From J029 sp964482495 (GTDB lineage: Bacteria; Planctomycetota; UBA1135): 64,000 nucleotides of DNA. Location of the stretch: NCBI GenBank assembly GCA_964482495.1, contig CAYZXS010000009.1, positions 34,195 to 98,194 of the forward strand, given 5' to 3'. The stretch's first letter is position 1. The number at the start of each line of letters is the position of its first letter. Position numbers and translations under genes: made by a program. The notes beneath the pieces were generated by a model, which was not told the DNA's origin, searched no databases, and worked only from the letters and a program-made list of their open reading frames with translations. Positions 1-7,766 of this stretch are shown here, in pieces.

Positions 1-1
1 C

Positions 2-739
2 GCCTGGACCGGCGGCCTGGCCTTCGACGACCAGTGGTGGCCCGAGGAGGGCAGGGAGGCCGCCCGGGACACCATGGCCCGCTTCACCGGCGACGCCGTC
101 CTCGACCTGGCCGACGCCTTCGAGCGCCTGTGGGGCAAGCGGGCCGGCGCCGGCGGCGGACCGCGGCAGCGGCGCCAGCCCGCGGGCCAGCACGGTGAGC
201 TGCGGGTGGTGCCCCAGTACACCCTGCGGGTCCCCCACTACCACCGCAGCTTCCTGCGCCGCCTGGCCTACTCCCAGCGCCGGGCGTGGATCGCGGTGCC
301 CTACTTCTTCCCCGGACCCAGCCTCTACGAAGCCCTGCGCCGGGCGCTGCGCCGCGGCGTCGACCTGCGCTTCCTGTTCCCGGGCCAGCGCACCGACCAC
401 CCGGCGGTGCGGCTGGCCGCCCGGCGCCACTACGGCCGGCTGCTGCGGGCCGGCGCCCGGATCTGGGAGTACCAGCCCTCCTTCATGCACGCCAAGGTGG
501 CGCTGTTCGACGACGAGTGGACCCTGGCCGGCTCCTCCAACTTGGACGCCTGGTCGCTGTTCATCAACAACGAGATCGCGATCGAGTCCTGCGACCCGGG
601 TTGCGCCGCCACCCTGATCGGGCAGTTCGAGCGGGACTTCGAGCGCAGCCGCGAGGTGACCCTGGAGGAGTGGCGCAAGCGCGGCCTCTGGGCCCGCTTC
701 CTCGAGCGATTCCTCGGCACCTTCGACCCCGCCTTCTGA
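2..739 (+). CDS. Phospholipase D-like / cardiolipin synthase family protein, C-terminal part (5' end outside window)
   Basis: The reading frame is open from the window edge, so the protein starts upstream. An internal ATG at position 74 is not the real start, because conserved-looking residues (AWTGGLAFDD, QWW) precede it. The second HKD motif is visible as SFMHAKVALFDDEW followed by GSSNLDAWS, the H-x-K-x4-D plus GS-N pattern of PLD-superfamily phosphatidyltransferases. Family members such as cardiolipin synthase join two phosphatidylglycerols at the inner membrane. Only the second catalytic half is present here. It is followed after 12 nt by an EEP-family nuclease gene, a common pairing. 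A PLD-type phospholipase or nuclease cannot be excluded. Confidence 0.8.
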   Translation, partial: AWTGGLAFDDQWWPEEGREAARDTMARFTGDAVLDLADAFERLWGKRAGAGGGPRQRRQPAGQHGELRVVPQYTLRVPHYHRSFLRRLAYSQRRAWIAVPYFFPGPSLYEALRRALRRGVDLRFLFPGQRTDHPAVRLAARRHYGRLLRAGARIWEYQPSFMHAKVALFDDEWTLAGSSNLDAWSLFINNEIAIESCDPGCAATLIGQFERDFERSREVTLEEWRKRGLWARFLERFLGTFDPAF

Positions 740-751
740 CCGGAATCCGCC

Positions 752-1489
752 GTGATCCTGCGCCTGATGAGCTGGAACATCCACCGGGCGATCGGCGTGG
801 ACCGCCGCTTCCGGCCCGAGCGGGTGGTCGAGGTGATCCGGCACCACGACCCGGACATCCTGCTGATGCAGGAGGTCGACCGCGGCGTGCCGCGCTCGCG
901 GCGGCTGTGGCTGGACCACCTGATCGCCAAGGAGGCGGGCTACCCCTACCACTCCTGGGCCCAGGCCCACGTGCTCAAGGAGGGCAGCTACGGCAACGCC
1001 ACGCTGTCGCGCTTCCCGATCACCAAGCGGCGCCACCTGGACCTGCGGATCGACTGGCGCAAGCGGCGCAACGCCATGTTCACGCGCCTGAAGCTGCCCC
1101 GGCGCCACGGCCAGCTCCACGTCTTCAATTGGCACCTCGGCCTGAGCGCCGCCGAGCGCGCCAAGCAGGCCGAGCGGCTGCTGCACACCGGCACCCTGCG
1201 CGACTTGCCGACCAGCGCCCGGGTGCTGATCGGCGGCGACACCAATGACTGGCGTAACCAGCTGTTCCCGACCCGGATGCGGCCGGCCGGCTTCCACGCC
1301 TGGAGCGAGCACGGCCGGCGACAACACATCCGGACCTACCCGAGCACCCGGCCGGTCGGAGCGCTCGACAAGTTCTTCTGGCGCGGCCCGATCGGCCACG
1401 AGCACATCCACGCCAGCAAGCTGAAGCTGGCCCGCGTCGCCAGCGACCACCTGCCGCTGGTGGCCGAGTTCGAGTTGTTGGGACGCTGA
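752..1489 (+). CDS. Endonuclease/exonuclease/phosphatase (EEP) family hydrolase
   Basis: The 245-residue protein begins at a GTG 12 nt after the stop of the PLD-like gene and is probably cotranscribed with it. EEP-fold motifs appear in order: SWNIH near the N-terminus, LLMQEVDR (the catalytic metal-binding Glu), FNWHLGL, a GGDTNDW block in the middle, and the C-terminal SDHLPLVAEF with the catalytic Asp-His. The family is Mg-dependent and hydrolyses phosphodiester or phosphomonoester bonds in DNA, inositol phosphates or sphingolipids. Association with a phospholipid-synthesising PLD enzyme suggests a lipid-related role, but that is inference. Confidence 0.85.
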   Translation: MILRLMSWNIHRAIGVDRRFRPERVVEVIRHHDPDILLMQEVDRGVPRSRRLWLDHLIAKEAGYPYHSWAQAHVLKEGSYGNATLSRFPITKRRHLDLRIDWRKRRNAMFTRLKLPRRHGQLHVFNWHLGLSAAERAKQAERLLHTGTLRDLPTSARVLIGGDTNDWRNQLFPTRMRPAGFHAWSEHGRRQHIRTYPSTRPVGALDKFFWRGPIGHEHIHASKLKLARVASDHLPLVAEFELLGR

Positions 1490-1520
1490 GACCGCTGGGC
1501 GGCTGAGCAGGCGCCCGGGC

Positions 1521-3920
1521 TCAGGCCTCGAGCAGGGCCCGGAGGGCGGCCTCGTCGAGCACGGTCACGCCCAGCTGCTCGGCCTTCTTGCGCTTCGAGC
1601 CGGCCTTCTCTCCGGCGACCAGGTAGTCGGTCTTCTTCGAGACCGAGCCTGCGACGCGACCACCGGCGGCCTGGATCTCGGCGGCGATCTCGGGGCGCGG
1701 CCGGCTGAGGGCGCCCGTGAGCACGAAGCTGAGGCCGCTCAAGGCGCCGGCGGCGGCGGCAGTGCCTGCGCCGGCTTCCTGCTCCAGCACCTCGACGCCC
1801 GCAGCGCGCATCGCCGCGATCGCTTCCAGGTTTTGGGCCCGGGTGAAGAAGGCCGTTAGGGACGGAGCCACCTCCTTGCCGAGGAAGGGCGCGTGCTCGA
1901 AGCGGGCCAGGGCGAAGGCGCTGGCGCAGATGGGCCCGAGGCCGGTCGGCGGCTCGGGCGCGAGGGCGCCGAGGGCGGCCAGGAACTCCTCCAGCCAGAG
2001 CGCGGAGGGGTCGGCCGGATCGGCGGCCAGGCCGCCCGGGGTGGCGGCAGTTGCGGCGGAAGCGGCGGACGCAGCGGCCGCCAGCGGCGGCACGCAGCCG
2101 AGCAGGCTCCGCTTGCCGTCCAGCCGTTCGGCGCTGCCGTAGCGGCGGGCCAGGGCCTGCCGGGCCTGCTCGGCGGGGTCGCGGTCGGACTCGGCGGCGC
2201 GCCAGTAGCGGCGCAGGAAGAACTCGACCACCGCGTCGGCGCAGGCGCCGGCTTCGCCTGGGCCGCCGCGCGAGGCGGCCACCGGCGCGGCGAGTGCCGC
2301 GCCGGCGAGCACGGCGTCGAGGGAGCCGAAGCCGGCCGCGAGGGAGCTGGAGCCCTCCTCGCCGAGCTCGGGCACCCCGAGCGCGAACAGGAATTTCTCG
2401 AGCGGACAGCGCCGGGCGGCCTCGATCTGCTTCTGCAGCTCCTCGGCCGACTTCTCCCCCCAGCCGTCGAGCTCGCGGATCCGGTCGAAGTCGAGCGCGA
2501 AGACGTCCTCGACCCGCTCCAGGATTCCGGCTTCGGCGAACTGCTCCACCGCGCGCTCGCCCAGGCCCTCGATCCGCAGGGCCTTGCGCGAGGCCAGGTG
2601 CATCGCCCGCCGCCGCATCTGCGCCGGGCAATCGAGGTTGACGCAGGAGCGGAACTCGCCGCGCTGCACTGCCTCGGCGCCGCACTCGGGGCAGGCAGAC
2701 GGCCAGACGAAGGCCCGCTCGGCGCCGTCGCGCCGCTCCGGCACCGGCGCGAGGATCTGCGGGATCACGTCGCCGGCGCGCCTCACCACCACCCAGTCAC
2801 CGAGCCGGATGTCGCGCTCCTCGATGTAGGCAGCGTTGTGCAGCGTGGCGTACTGGACCGTGGTGCCGCCGAGCTGGACCGGCTCCAGCCGCGCGCGGGG
2901 CGTCAGCCGACCGGTTCGACCGACCTGGATCTCGATCTCGAGCAGCCGCGTGATCTCCTCCCGCGGCGCGAACTTGTAGGCGCAGGCCCAGCGGGGAGTC
3001 CGGGCCCGCGAGCCCAGCCGCTGGCGCAGGTCCCTGCGGTCGACCTTGACCACCACGCCGTCCATCTCGTAGTCGATGGCGTCGCGCTGCTCCTCGAGCT
3101 GGTCGTGGAAGGCCTTCATGCCGTCGAAGTCGGCGACCTCGGCGCGGTAGGGCGTGACCGGGAAGCCCCACTCCTCGACGGCGGCCATGGCATCGGTGTG
3201 GGTGGCGAACTCCGGGCCGCCCTCGCAGCGCACCAGCTCCCAGGCGATCAGCCGGAGCCCGCGGGCGCGCGCCACCGAGGGGTCGAGGCGCTTGAGCGTG
3301 CCCGCGGTGGCGTTGCGCGGGTTGGCGAAGGGCGACTCGCCGGCCTCGACCAGCTCCCGGTTGACGCGCTCGAAGGCGGTCAGCGGCTGCAGCACCTCAC
3401 CGCGGACCTCGAGCAGCTGCGGCGCCTCCCCCCGCAGCCGCAGCGGCACGCCGCCCACCGCGCGCAGGTTCGAGCTCAGGTCCTCGCCGACCGCGCCGTC
3501 GCCGCGCGAGACGCCGCGCGCGAACAGGCCGTCCCGGTAGATCAGGGAGGCGGAGACGCCGTCCCACTTCGGCTCGCAGACGTAGCGCCAACCGGACGCC
3601 TCGTCGCTGAGCCCGCGGCCGACCCGGTCGTGGAAGTCCTGGACCTCCTCGTCCCCGAACAGGCTCTCGATCGAGACCATCGGCACGGCGTGCTCGACGC
3701 GCTCGAAGCGGCTGCCCTCGGGCAGTGGCGCTCCGACCCGCTGGCTCGGCGAGTCCGGGCGCAGCCACTCCGGGTGGGTTCGCTCGAGCTCGACCAGCTC
3801 GCGGAACAGCCGGTCGTACTCGGCGTCCGAGACCCGCGGCCGCGCCAGCACGTAATAGGCGTGGTCGTGCTCCGCGAGCTCGCGGATCAGGGCCTGGTAG
3901 CGCTCGCGTCCGCCGCTCAC
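1521..3920 (-). CDS. ligA: NAD-dependent DNA ligase LigA, with a ~115-residue insertion
   Basis: LigA seals DNA nicks using NAD+ during replication and repair. The 799-residue protein has the N-terminal Ia/adenylation domain with the nucleotidyl lysine in EPKWDG (K118), the OB-fold, and a four-cysteine zinc finger (CPECG then CVNLDCPAQ). These are followed by the helix-hairpin-helix region and a C-terminal BRCT domain (about residues 727-799, ending SVSKKTDYLVAGEKAGSK). Typical LigA is about 670 residues. The excess is an Ala-rich insertion at about residues 541-655, inside the HhH region. The ATG overlaps the stop of the upstream gene by 4 nt, suggesting translational coupling. Confidence 0.95.
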   Translation of the reverse strand: MSGGRERYQALIRELAEHDHAYYVLARPRVSDAEYDRLFRELVELERTHPEWLRPDSPSQRVGAPLPEGSRFERVEHAVPMVSIESLFGDEEVQDFHDRVGRGLSDEASGWRYVCEPKWDGVSASLIYRDGLFARGVSRGDGAVGEDLSSNLRAVGGVPLRLRGEAPQLLEVRGEVLQPLTAFERVNRELVEAGESPFANPRNATAGTLKRLDPSVARARGLRLIAWELVRCEGGPEFATHTDAMAAVEEWGFPVTPYRAEVADFDGMKAFHDQLEEQRDAIDYEMDGVVVKVDRRDLRQRLGSRARTPRWACAYKFAPREEITRLLEIEIQVGRTGRLTPRARLEPVQLGGTTVQYATLHNAAYIEERDIRLGDWVVVRRAGDVIPQILAPVPERRDGAERAFVWPSACPECGAEAVQRGEFRSCVNLDCPAQMRRRAMHLASRKALRIEGLGERAVEQFAEAGILERVEDVFALDFDRIRELDGWGEKSAEELQKQIEAARRCPLEKFLFALGVPELGEEGSSSLAAGFGSLDAVLAGAALAAPVAASRGGPGEAGACADAVVEFFLRRYWRAAESDRDPAEQARQALARRYGSAERLDGKRSLLGCVPPLAAAASAASAATAATPGGLAADPADPSALWLEEFLAALGALAPEPPTGLGPICASAFALARFEHAPFLGKEVAPSLTAFFTRAQNLEAIAAMRAAGVEVLEQEAGAGTAAAAGALSGLSFVLTGALSRPRPEIAAEIQAAGGRVAGSVSKKTDYLVAGEKAGSKRKKAEQLGVTVLDEAALRALLEA

Positions 3921-4300
3921 CCGATCCCGGCTTCGGCCAGCAGCCCGGCCAGGCTCTTCTCGATGCGGTCGCCCGAACCCGGCGAGAACAGGATCACTAG
4001 GTCCGGCGAGGCGAGCTCCTGCAGCCGGCGCAGGGTGGCGGCCGGCACCACCGGCAGCTCCCCCTCGGTGGGGCTGTAGTAGCCGATCCGGACCGCGCGG
4101 CGCATGCCGTTGACCCGGCCGGTGGCCAGGCCGCCGTCGATCGGGTCCTGGTCGAGCGCCGGATCGCCGTACTCCAGCCGGCAGCCGAGGAAGACCCGGC
4201 CGTCATCCGCCTTCACGGTGCAGCCGGCGATCGGCCCCCGGAGCACCCGGGAGGTGGCAGCCGCCTGCTCGGCTACGGCGACGAGGTTGCGATCATCCAT
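3917..4300 (-). CDS. Conserved hypothetical protein, possibly cytidine-deaminase-like fold
   Basis: About 127 residues, upstream of and overlapping ligA by 4 nt (ATGA). I placed the start at ATG 4300 because a TATCCT box lies 9 nt upstream. A TTG at 4327 would add nine residues. The middle (GCRLEYGDPALDQDP, ATGRVNGMRR, IGYYSPTEGELP) looks well conserved and resembles cytidine-deaminase-like proteins by general pattern. However, the zinc-binding HAE/PCxxC motifs of an active deaminase are absent. Function unknown, and the fold assignment is tentative. Confidence 0.6.
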   Translation of the reverse strand: MDDRNLVAVAEQAAATSRVLRGPIAGCTVKADDGRVFLGCRLEYGDPALDQDPIDGGLATGRVNGMRRAVRIGYYSPTEGELPVVPAATLRRLQELASPDLVILFSPGSGDRIEKSLAGLLAEAGIG

Positions 4301-4309
4301 GACGGAGGC

Positions 4310-4315
4310 AGGATA
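4310..4315 (-). promoter_or_regulatory. Putative -10 box (TATCCT) of a leaderless or near-leaderless transcript
   Basis: TATCCT ends 9 nt before the ATG at 4300. It matches the TANNNT pattern found at the same short distance before many starts in this window. It would serve the small gene and ligA. No convincing -35 element is seen. Confidence 0.45.
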
Positions 4316-4336
4316 CCCGCGCCGCAAGTCCCCGGC

Positions 4337-4846
4337 TCATGCCGACCGGCGGCGGCGGCGGGCGGCCCGGGCCGGCTTGCGCATCCGCTTCAGCGCCTCT
4401 TCCAACTCGATGGGCCGGTCGGTACCGATCCACACCGTCTCGCCGTCGCTCAGGTTCAAGGTCAGGCCCGGGCCCTCCCCTCCTTGCCAGACGGTGACCC
4501 GCGGCGCACGGCGCACCCCCCAGCCGGTGCGGCCCCACGGATAGGTCATGTGGACGTGCCAGTCCTCGAGCTCGCCGCGCGGGTAGAGCCGGGGCTTGAA
4601 GGGCGAGAGCCGGACCTGGAGGCCGTCCGGGCGGACCTCGGTGGTCAGGCTGCTGAGCCGGAACCACAGCGCCAGCAGCGCCAAGCCGACCGCGACCCAG
4701 AGGGCGGTGGGCAGGGACACGGGCTCGAGCAGCAGCGCCGCCCCCAGCACCAGCACGGCCAGGCCCCACACGAATTGCTGCAGACGCCTCGACGCGTCGC
4801 GCTTCTCGCGGAACAGGGGCTGCTCGCCGGCGCTCTCCTCGCTCAT
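4337..4846 (-). CDS. Two-TM membrane protein with a PH-like cytosolic domain (DUF6141-like)
   Basis: 169 residues. An N-terminal charged segment is followed by two closely spaced hydrophobic stretches (about residues 25-40 and 43-62). After these comes a soluble domain with TEVRPDGLQVRLSPF, WGRTGWGVRR and LNLSDGETVWIGT, the strand pattern of small bacterial PH-like membrane proteins. The likely topology is a membrane hairpin with a cytosolic C-terminal domain ending in a very basic tail. The ATG at 4846 was chosen because a TAGAAT box sits 8 nt upstream. Function unknown. Confidence 0.65.
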   Translation of the reverse strand: MSEESAGEQPLFREKRDASRRLQQFVWGLAVLVLGAALLLEPVSLPTALWVAVGLALLALWFRLSSLTTEVRPDGLQVRLSPFKPRLYPRGELEDWHVHMTYPWGRTGWGVRRAPRVTVWQGGEGPGLTLNLSDGETVWIGTDRPIELEEALKRMRKPARAARRRRRSA

Positions 4847-4854
4847 GACCGCTG

Positions 4855-4860
4855 ATTCTA
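4855..4860 (-). promoter_or_regulatory. Putative -10 box (TAGAAT) next to the start codon
   Basis: TAGAAT ends 8 nt before the ATG at 4846. This implies transcription starting at or within a few bases of the start codon. It overlaps the last codons of the next upstream gene (4858-5310). Confidence 0.45.
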
Positions 4861-5310
4861 GTGCGAAGCCTCCCCGGATTCTCCCCTCGGCCCGGCCTCC
4901 GTTCGGCTCTCCTCCCCAGAGGCGGGCTTGTAGCCGGCGAAGGGCACCCGGTTCATCAGCCGGCGGATCCCCGTGACCGGATCCTCGCGCTCCTCCCCGG
5001 CGCAAGTGACCCAGGCGGTCCGGTCCTCCAGGTCACCTGGATCGACCTCGACCGCGCCGTCGGAGGCCAGACCCAGGACCTGGAGCACGTACTTGGCCCG
5101 CGGCAGGCCCCGCTCCGACCAGTGCAGGGAGTCCCAGCAGGCCGTGCGGCCGACGAAATCGCCCGCGACCACCTCCCAGCGCATGCCCCAGCGCCGGTGC
5201 CCGGCCGGGCTGTCGCTCTCCCGCACCTCGGCCACGCGGCACAGGTACTCGCCAGCCGGCACCGCCCGCAGGTCCTCGATGTTGTCCACTCCGCTGAAGT
5301 CCACTTGCAT
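4858..5310 (-). CDS. DUF669-like protein (phage-type single-strand-binding-associated family), tentative
   Basis: 150 residues, start ATG 5310 with a perfect Shine-Dalgarno. The N-terminal MQVDFSGV, then VPAGEYLCRV, GMRWEVVAGDFVGRTACWDS and a later helix match the general layout of DUF669 proteins. These are usually phage-encoded, OB-like, and associated with recombination or single-strand binding. There is no other phage gene around it, so this may be a domesticated copy. The C-terminus is charged and low complexity. The family assignment rests on pattern only. Confidence 0.55.
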   Translation of the reverse strand: MQVDFSGVDNIEDLRAVPAGEYLCRVAEVRESDSPAGHRRWGMRWEVVAGDFVGRTACWDSLHWSERGLPRAKYVLQVLGLASDGAVEVDPGDLEDRTAWVTCAGEEREDPVTGIRRLMNRVPFAGYKPASGEESRTEAGPRGESGEASH

Positions 5311-5317
5311 CCTGATT

Positions 5318-5323
5318 CCTCCT
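5318..5323 (-). promoter_or_regulatory. Consensus Shine-Dalgarno AGGAGG
   Basis: AGGAGG with a 7-nt spacer before ATG 5310. It shows that canonical SD initiation exists in this genome beside the many SD-less starts. Confidence 0.7.
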
Positions 5324-5475
5324 GTTCCTTGGGCAGACGGCCTCGGCGGCCCTCGGTTACGGGCCGATCCCGGACCACCGCCCGCCGCTTCGGGCCGGCC
5401 GGTTTGCCCATTCCCCCAGCGGTCGCCACAATCGCCGGACCGTCATCCGGGTCCTCGGACCCGTGGACCACCTCG

Positions 5476-7056
5476 ATGAAGCACCCGCTCCGCCTCCTGC
5501 CCCTGCTCCTCATCCCCTTCCTGAGCGCGCCGCTCGCCGCCCAGGACGCGGCCGCGGCCGAGGCCGGACAGGCCGCCGTAGAGCAGGCCGGAGCCGCGGA
5601 GGCAGCAGGAGGGGATTGGAAGACGACCGTCGACGAGGCAGCCGGCTGGGTGGTCCAGGAGCTGTCGAACATCTTCTTCGTCGATCTCCTGCCCGGAGAG
5701 GGCACCATCCCGCTGGTGGTGGCCTGGCTGGTGCTCGGCGCCATCTTCTTCACCCTCCGCATGGGCTTCATCAACCTGCGCGGCTTCCGGCACGCCATCG
5801 ACGTCACCCGCGGACGCTACGACAACCCGGACGACGAAGGCGAGGTCAGCCACTTCCAGGCCCTGGCCTCGGCGCTCTCGGCCACGGTCGGCCTGGGCAA
5901 CATCGCCGGGGTGGCCATCGCGGTCAGCCTGGGCGGCCCGGGGGCGATCCTGTGGATGGTCTTCGCCGGCTTCCTGGGCATGTCCTCGAAGTTCGTCGAG
6001 TGCACCCTGGGCCAGAAGTACCGCGAGGTCCGGCCCGACGGCCGGGTCATGGGCGGGGCCATGTTCTACCTGTCCAAGGGCTTGTCCGACCTCGGCCTGG
6101 CGCCGCTGGGCAAGGTCCTGGCGGTGATGTTCGCGGTGATCTGCATCGGCGCCAGCTTCGGCGGCGGCAACACCTTCCAGGTCAACCAGTCGCTGAACGC
6201 GATCAAGGAGACGGTCCCCTTCCTGGCGGAACATCGCTGGGTCTACGGCGCGGTCATGACCGTGCTGGCCGGGGTCGTGATCATCGGGGGCATCAAGCGC
6301 ATCGCCCAGACGGCGGAGAAGATCGTGCCCTCGATGTGCGCGATCTACGTCATCGCTTGCCTCGCGGTGCTGTTCATCTCCGCCGACCAGATCCCCGCGG
6401 CCTTCGGCGCGATCTTCGAGGGCGCCTTCAGCCCCTCGGCGGCCTACGGCGGCTTCATCGGCGTCCTGGTGCAGGGCTTCAAGCGCGCCGCCTTCTCCAA
6501 CGAGGCCGGCGTCGGCTCGGCGGCGATCGCTCACTCCGCGGCCCGCACCGAGTATCCGGTGCGCGAGGGCGTGGTGGCCCTGCTCGAACCCTTCATCGAC
6601 ACCATCGTGGTCTGCACCATGACCGGCCTGGTGATCGTGATCACCGGCGTCTACAACGATCCGGAGCTGGCCCACTACGTCACCAGCAACGACGGCGCCG
6701 GCCTCACCTCGCAGGCCTTCTCTCAGACCCTGAGCTGGTTCCCCTACGTGCTCTCGGTGGCGGTGGCGCTGTTCGCCTTCTCCACCATGATCTCCTGGAG
6801 CTACTACGGCGAGCGCTGCTGGGCGTGGCTGTTCGGCGACCGCAGCTCGATGATTTACCGGCTCCTGTTCCTGGTCTTCGTCTTCCTCGGCTCGATCATC
6901 ACCTCGCAGAACGTGCTCGACTTCGGCGACCTGATGATCCTCAGCATGGCCTTCCCGAACGTGCTCGGGCTCCTGTTCCTGGCCGGCGGCGTGAGGCGCG
7001 ACCTGGACGAATACGTTTCCAAGTTGAAAAACGGGGAGTTCAAGGTTTACAAGTAG
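5476..7056 (+). CDS. Sodium:alanine (amino acid) symporter, AGCS family
   Basis: 526 residues from ATG 5476. An unusual N-terminus looks like a cleavable signal peptide (KHPLRLLPLLLIPFLSAPLAAQ) followed by an Ala/Glu-rich stretch. It precedes the membrane domain with AGCS signatures: FHALAS-type FQALASALSATVGLGNIAGVA, GGPGAILWM, FKRAAFSNEAGVGSAAIAHSAA and SWSYYGERCW. About ten membrane segments are visible. The family imports Ala/Gly with Na+ (or H+). The internal sequence is intact. A small membrane protein gene follows after 4 nt. Confidence 0.92.
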   Translation: MKHPLRLLPLLLIPFLSAPLAAQDAAAAEAGQAAVEQAGAAEAAGGDWKTTVDEAAGWVVQELSNIFFVDLLPGEGTIPLVVAWLVLGAIFFTLRMGFINLRGFRHAIDVTRGRYDNPDDEGEVSHFQALASALSATVGLGNIAGVAIAVSLGGPGAILWMVFAGFLGMSSKFVECTLGQKYREVRPDGRVMGGAMFYLSKGLSDLGLAPLGKVLAVMFAVICIGASFGGGNTFQVNQSLNAIKETVPFLAEHRWVYGAVMTVLAGVVIIGGIKRIAQTAEKIVPSMCAIYVIACLAVLFISADQIPAAFGAIFEGAFSPSAAYGGFIGVLVQGFKRAAFSNEAGVGSAAIAHSAARTEYPVREGVVALLEPFIDTIVVCTMTGLVIVITGVYNDPELAHYVTSNDGAGLTSQAFSQTLSWFPYVLSVAVALFAFSTMISWSYYGERCWAWLFGDRSSMIYRLLFLVFVFLGSIITSQNVLDFGDLMILSMAFPNVLGLLFLAGGVRRDLDEYVSKLKNGEFKVYK

Positions 7057-7060
7057 CGGC

Positions 7061-7276
7061 GTGATCGCGCCGGCCGCCCTCCCCCTGCTCGCCGCCTCCG
7101 CTCCGTTCACCGCCCTGGTGACCGACGAGGCGGCCGGGAGCGCAGTCGCCGGCGGCGCCGCCGAGGTGATGATGAACCCCTTCGGGGTCGCCTTCGTCGC
7201 CATCACCTGGGCCATGCTGGTCGGGCTGAATTTGTGGTGTCTGCGCAAGCTCCTGAAGCACCGCGACCCCGCTTGA
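7061..7276 (+). CDS. Small membrane protein downstream of the AGCS symporter
   Basis: 71 residues, GTG start 4 nt after the symporter stop. The N-terminal half is Ala-rich and weakly hydrophobic. A clear membrane segment (GVAFVAITWAMLVGLNLWCL) is followed by a short basic tail (RKLLKHRD), predicting a cytosolic C-terminus. The tight spacing suggests coexpression and possibly an accessory role for the transporter. No family recognised. Confidence 0.6.
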   Translation: MIAPAALPLLAASAPFTALVTDEAAGSAVAGGAAEVMMNPFGVAFVAITWAMLVGLNLWCLRKLLKHRDPA

Positions 7277-7394
7277 CCGACAGAAGTCCTTTCCAGAACT
7301 TGGCTTATTGGCGCCGATGATCTGCTAAGGGCGGACCCTCATGTGGACGATAATTCTGCAGACTCCCTCTAGGGGCAGCCCATCCACTTCTCCC

Positions 7395-7766
7395 ATGAGT
7401 TCACCCACCACGTCCACACCGGTCGACGCCAGCCGCTTGAACGAGCTGAGAGACCTCTTCGGCGACGACGCCGAGATCGCCTCGCTGTACCAGGAATTCT
7501 TCGTTGAGCTCCCGGACCGGCTGAGCACCCTCACCACCTCACTGCGCAACGGGGTTCCGGAAGGGATCGAGCGCGCCGCTCACGCCATCTCCGGCAGCAG
7601 CGGCAGCCTCGGCGCGATGTGCGTGCACAAGGCCGCCAAGGCCCTCAAGGAGAAGGCTCGCCAAGGAGAGGTCGACCACCTGGAGGACCTGATGGTCCAC
7701 CTCGAGACCGAGCTCGACCGGCTGCGGAGCTACCTCGAGCAGGAAGGCCTGCTCGGCGAAGCGTAG
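7395..7766 (+). CDS. Stand-alone HPt (histidine phosphotransfer) domain protein
   Basis: About 123 residues from ATG 7395. An upstream in-frame ATG at 7341 would add 18 residues of unremarkable composition. The HPt four-helix signature is AAHAISGSSGSLGA with the phospho-acceptor His at about residue 63. The usual following Lys/Arg (HxLKG) is Ser here. A final helix (HLETELDRLRSYLEQ) completes the domain. HPt proteins shuttle phosphate between hybrid histidine kinases and response regulators. No kinase or regulator lies nearby, so partners are elsewhere. Its 3' end overlaps the convergent DegT gene by 37 nt. Confidence 0.85.
   Translation: MSSPTTSTPVDASRLNELRDLFGDDAEIASLYQEFFVELPDRLSTLTTSLRNGVPEGIERAAHAISGSSGSLGAMCVHKAAKALKEKARQGEVDHLEDLMVHLETELDRLRSYLEQEGLLGEA

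Noticed and set aside
1893..4079. Very long open frames antisense to real genes (here 728 codons opposite ligA, with similar cases throughout).
   Set aside because: High GC content removes stops from antisense frames. The translations are Arg/Gly/Ala/Pro-rich with no domain signals.
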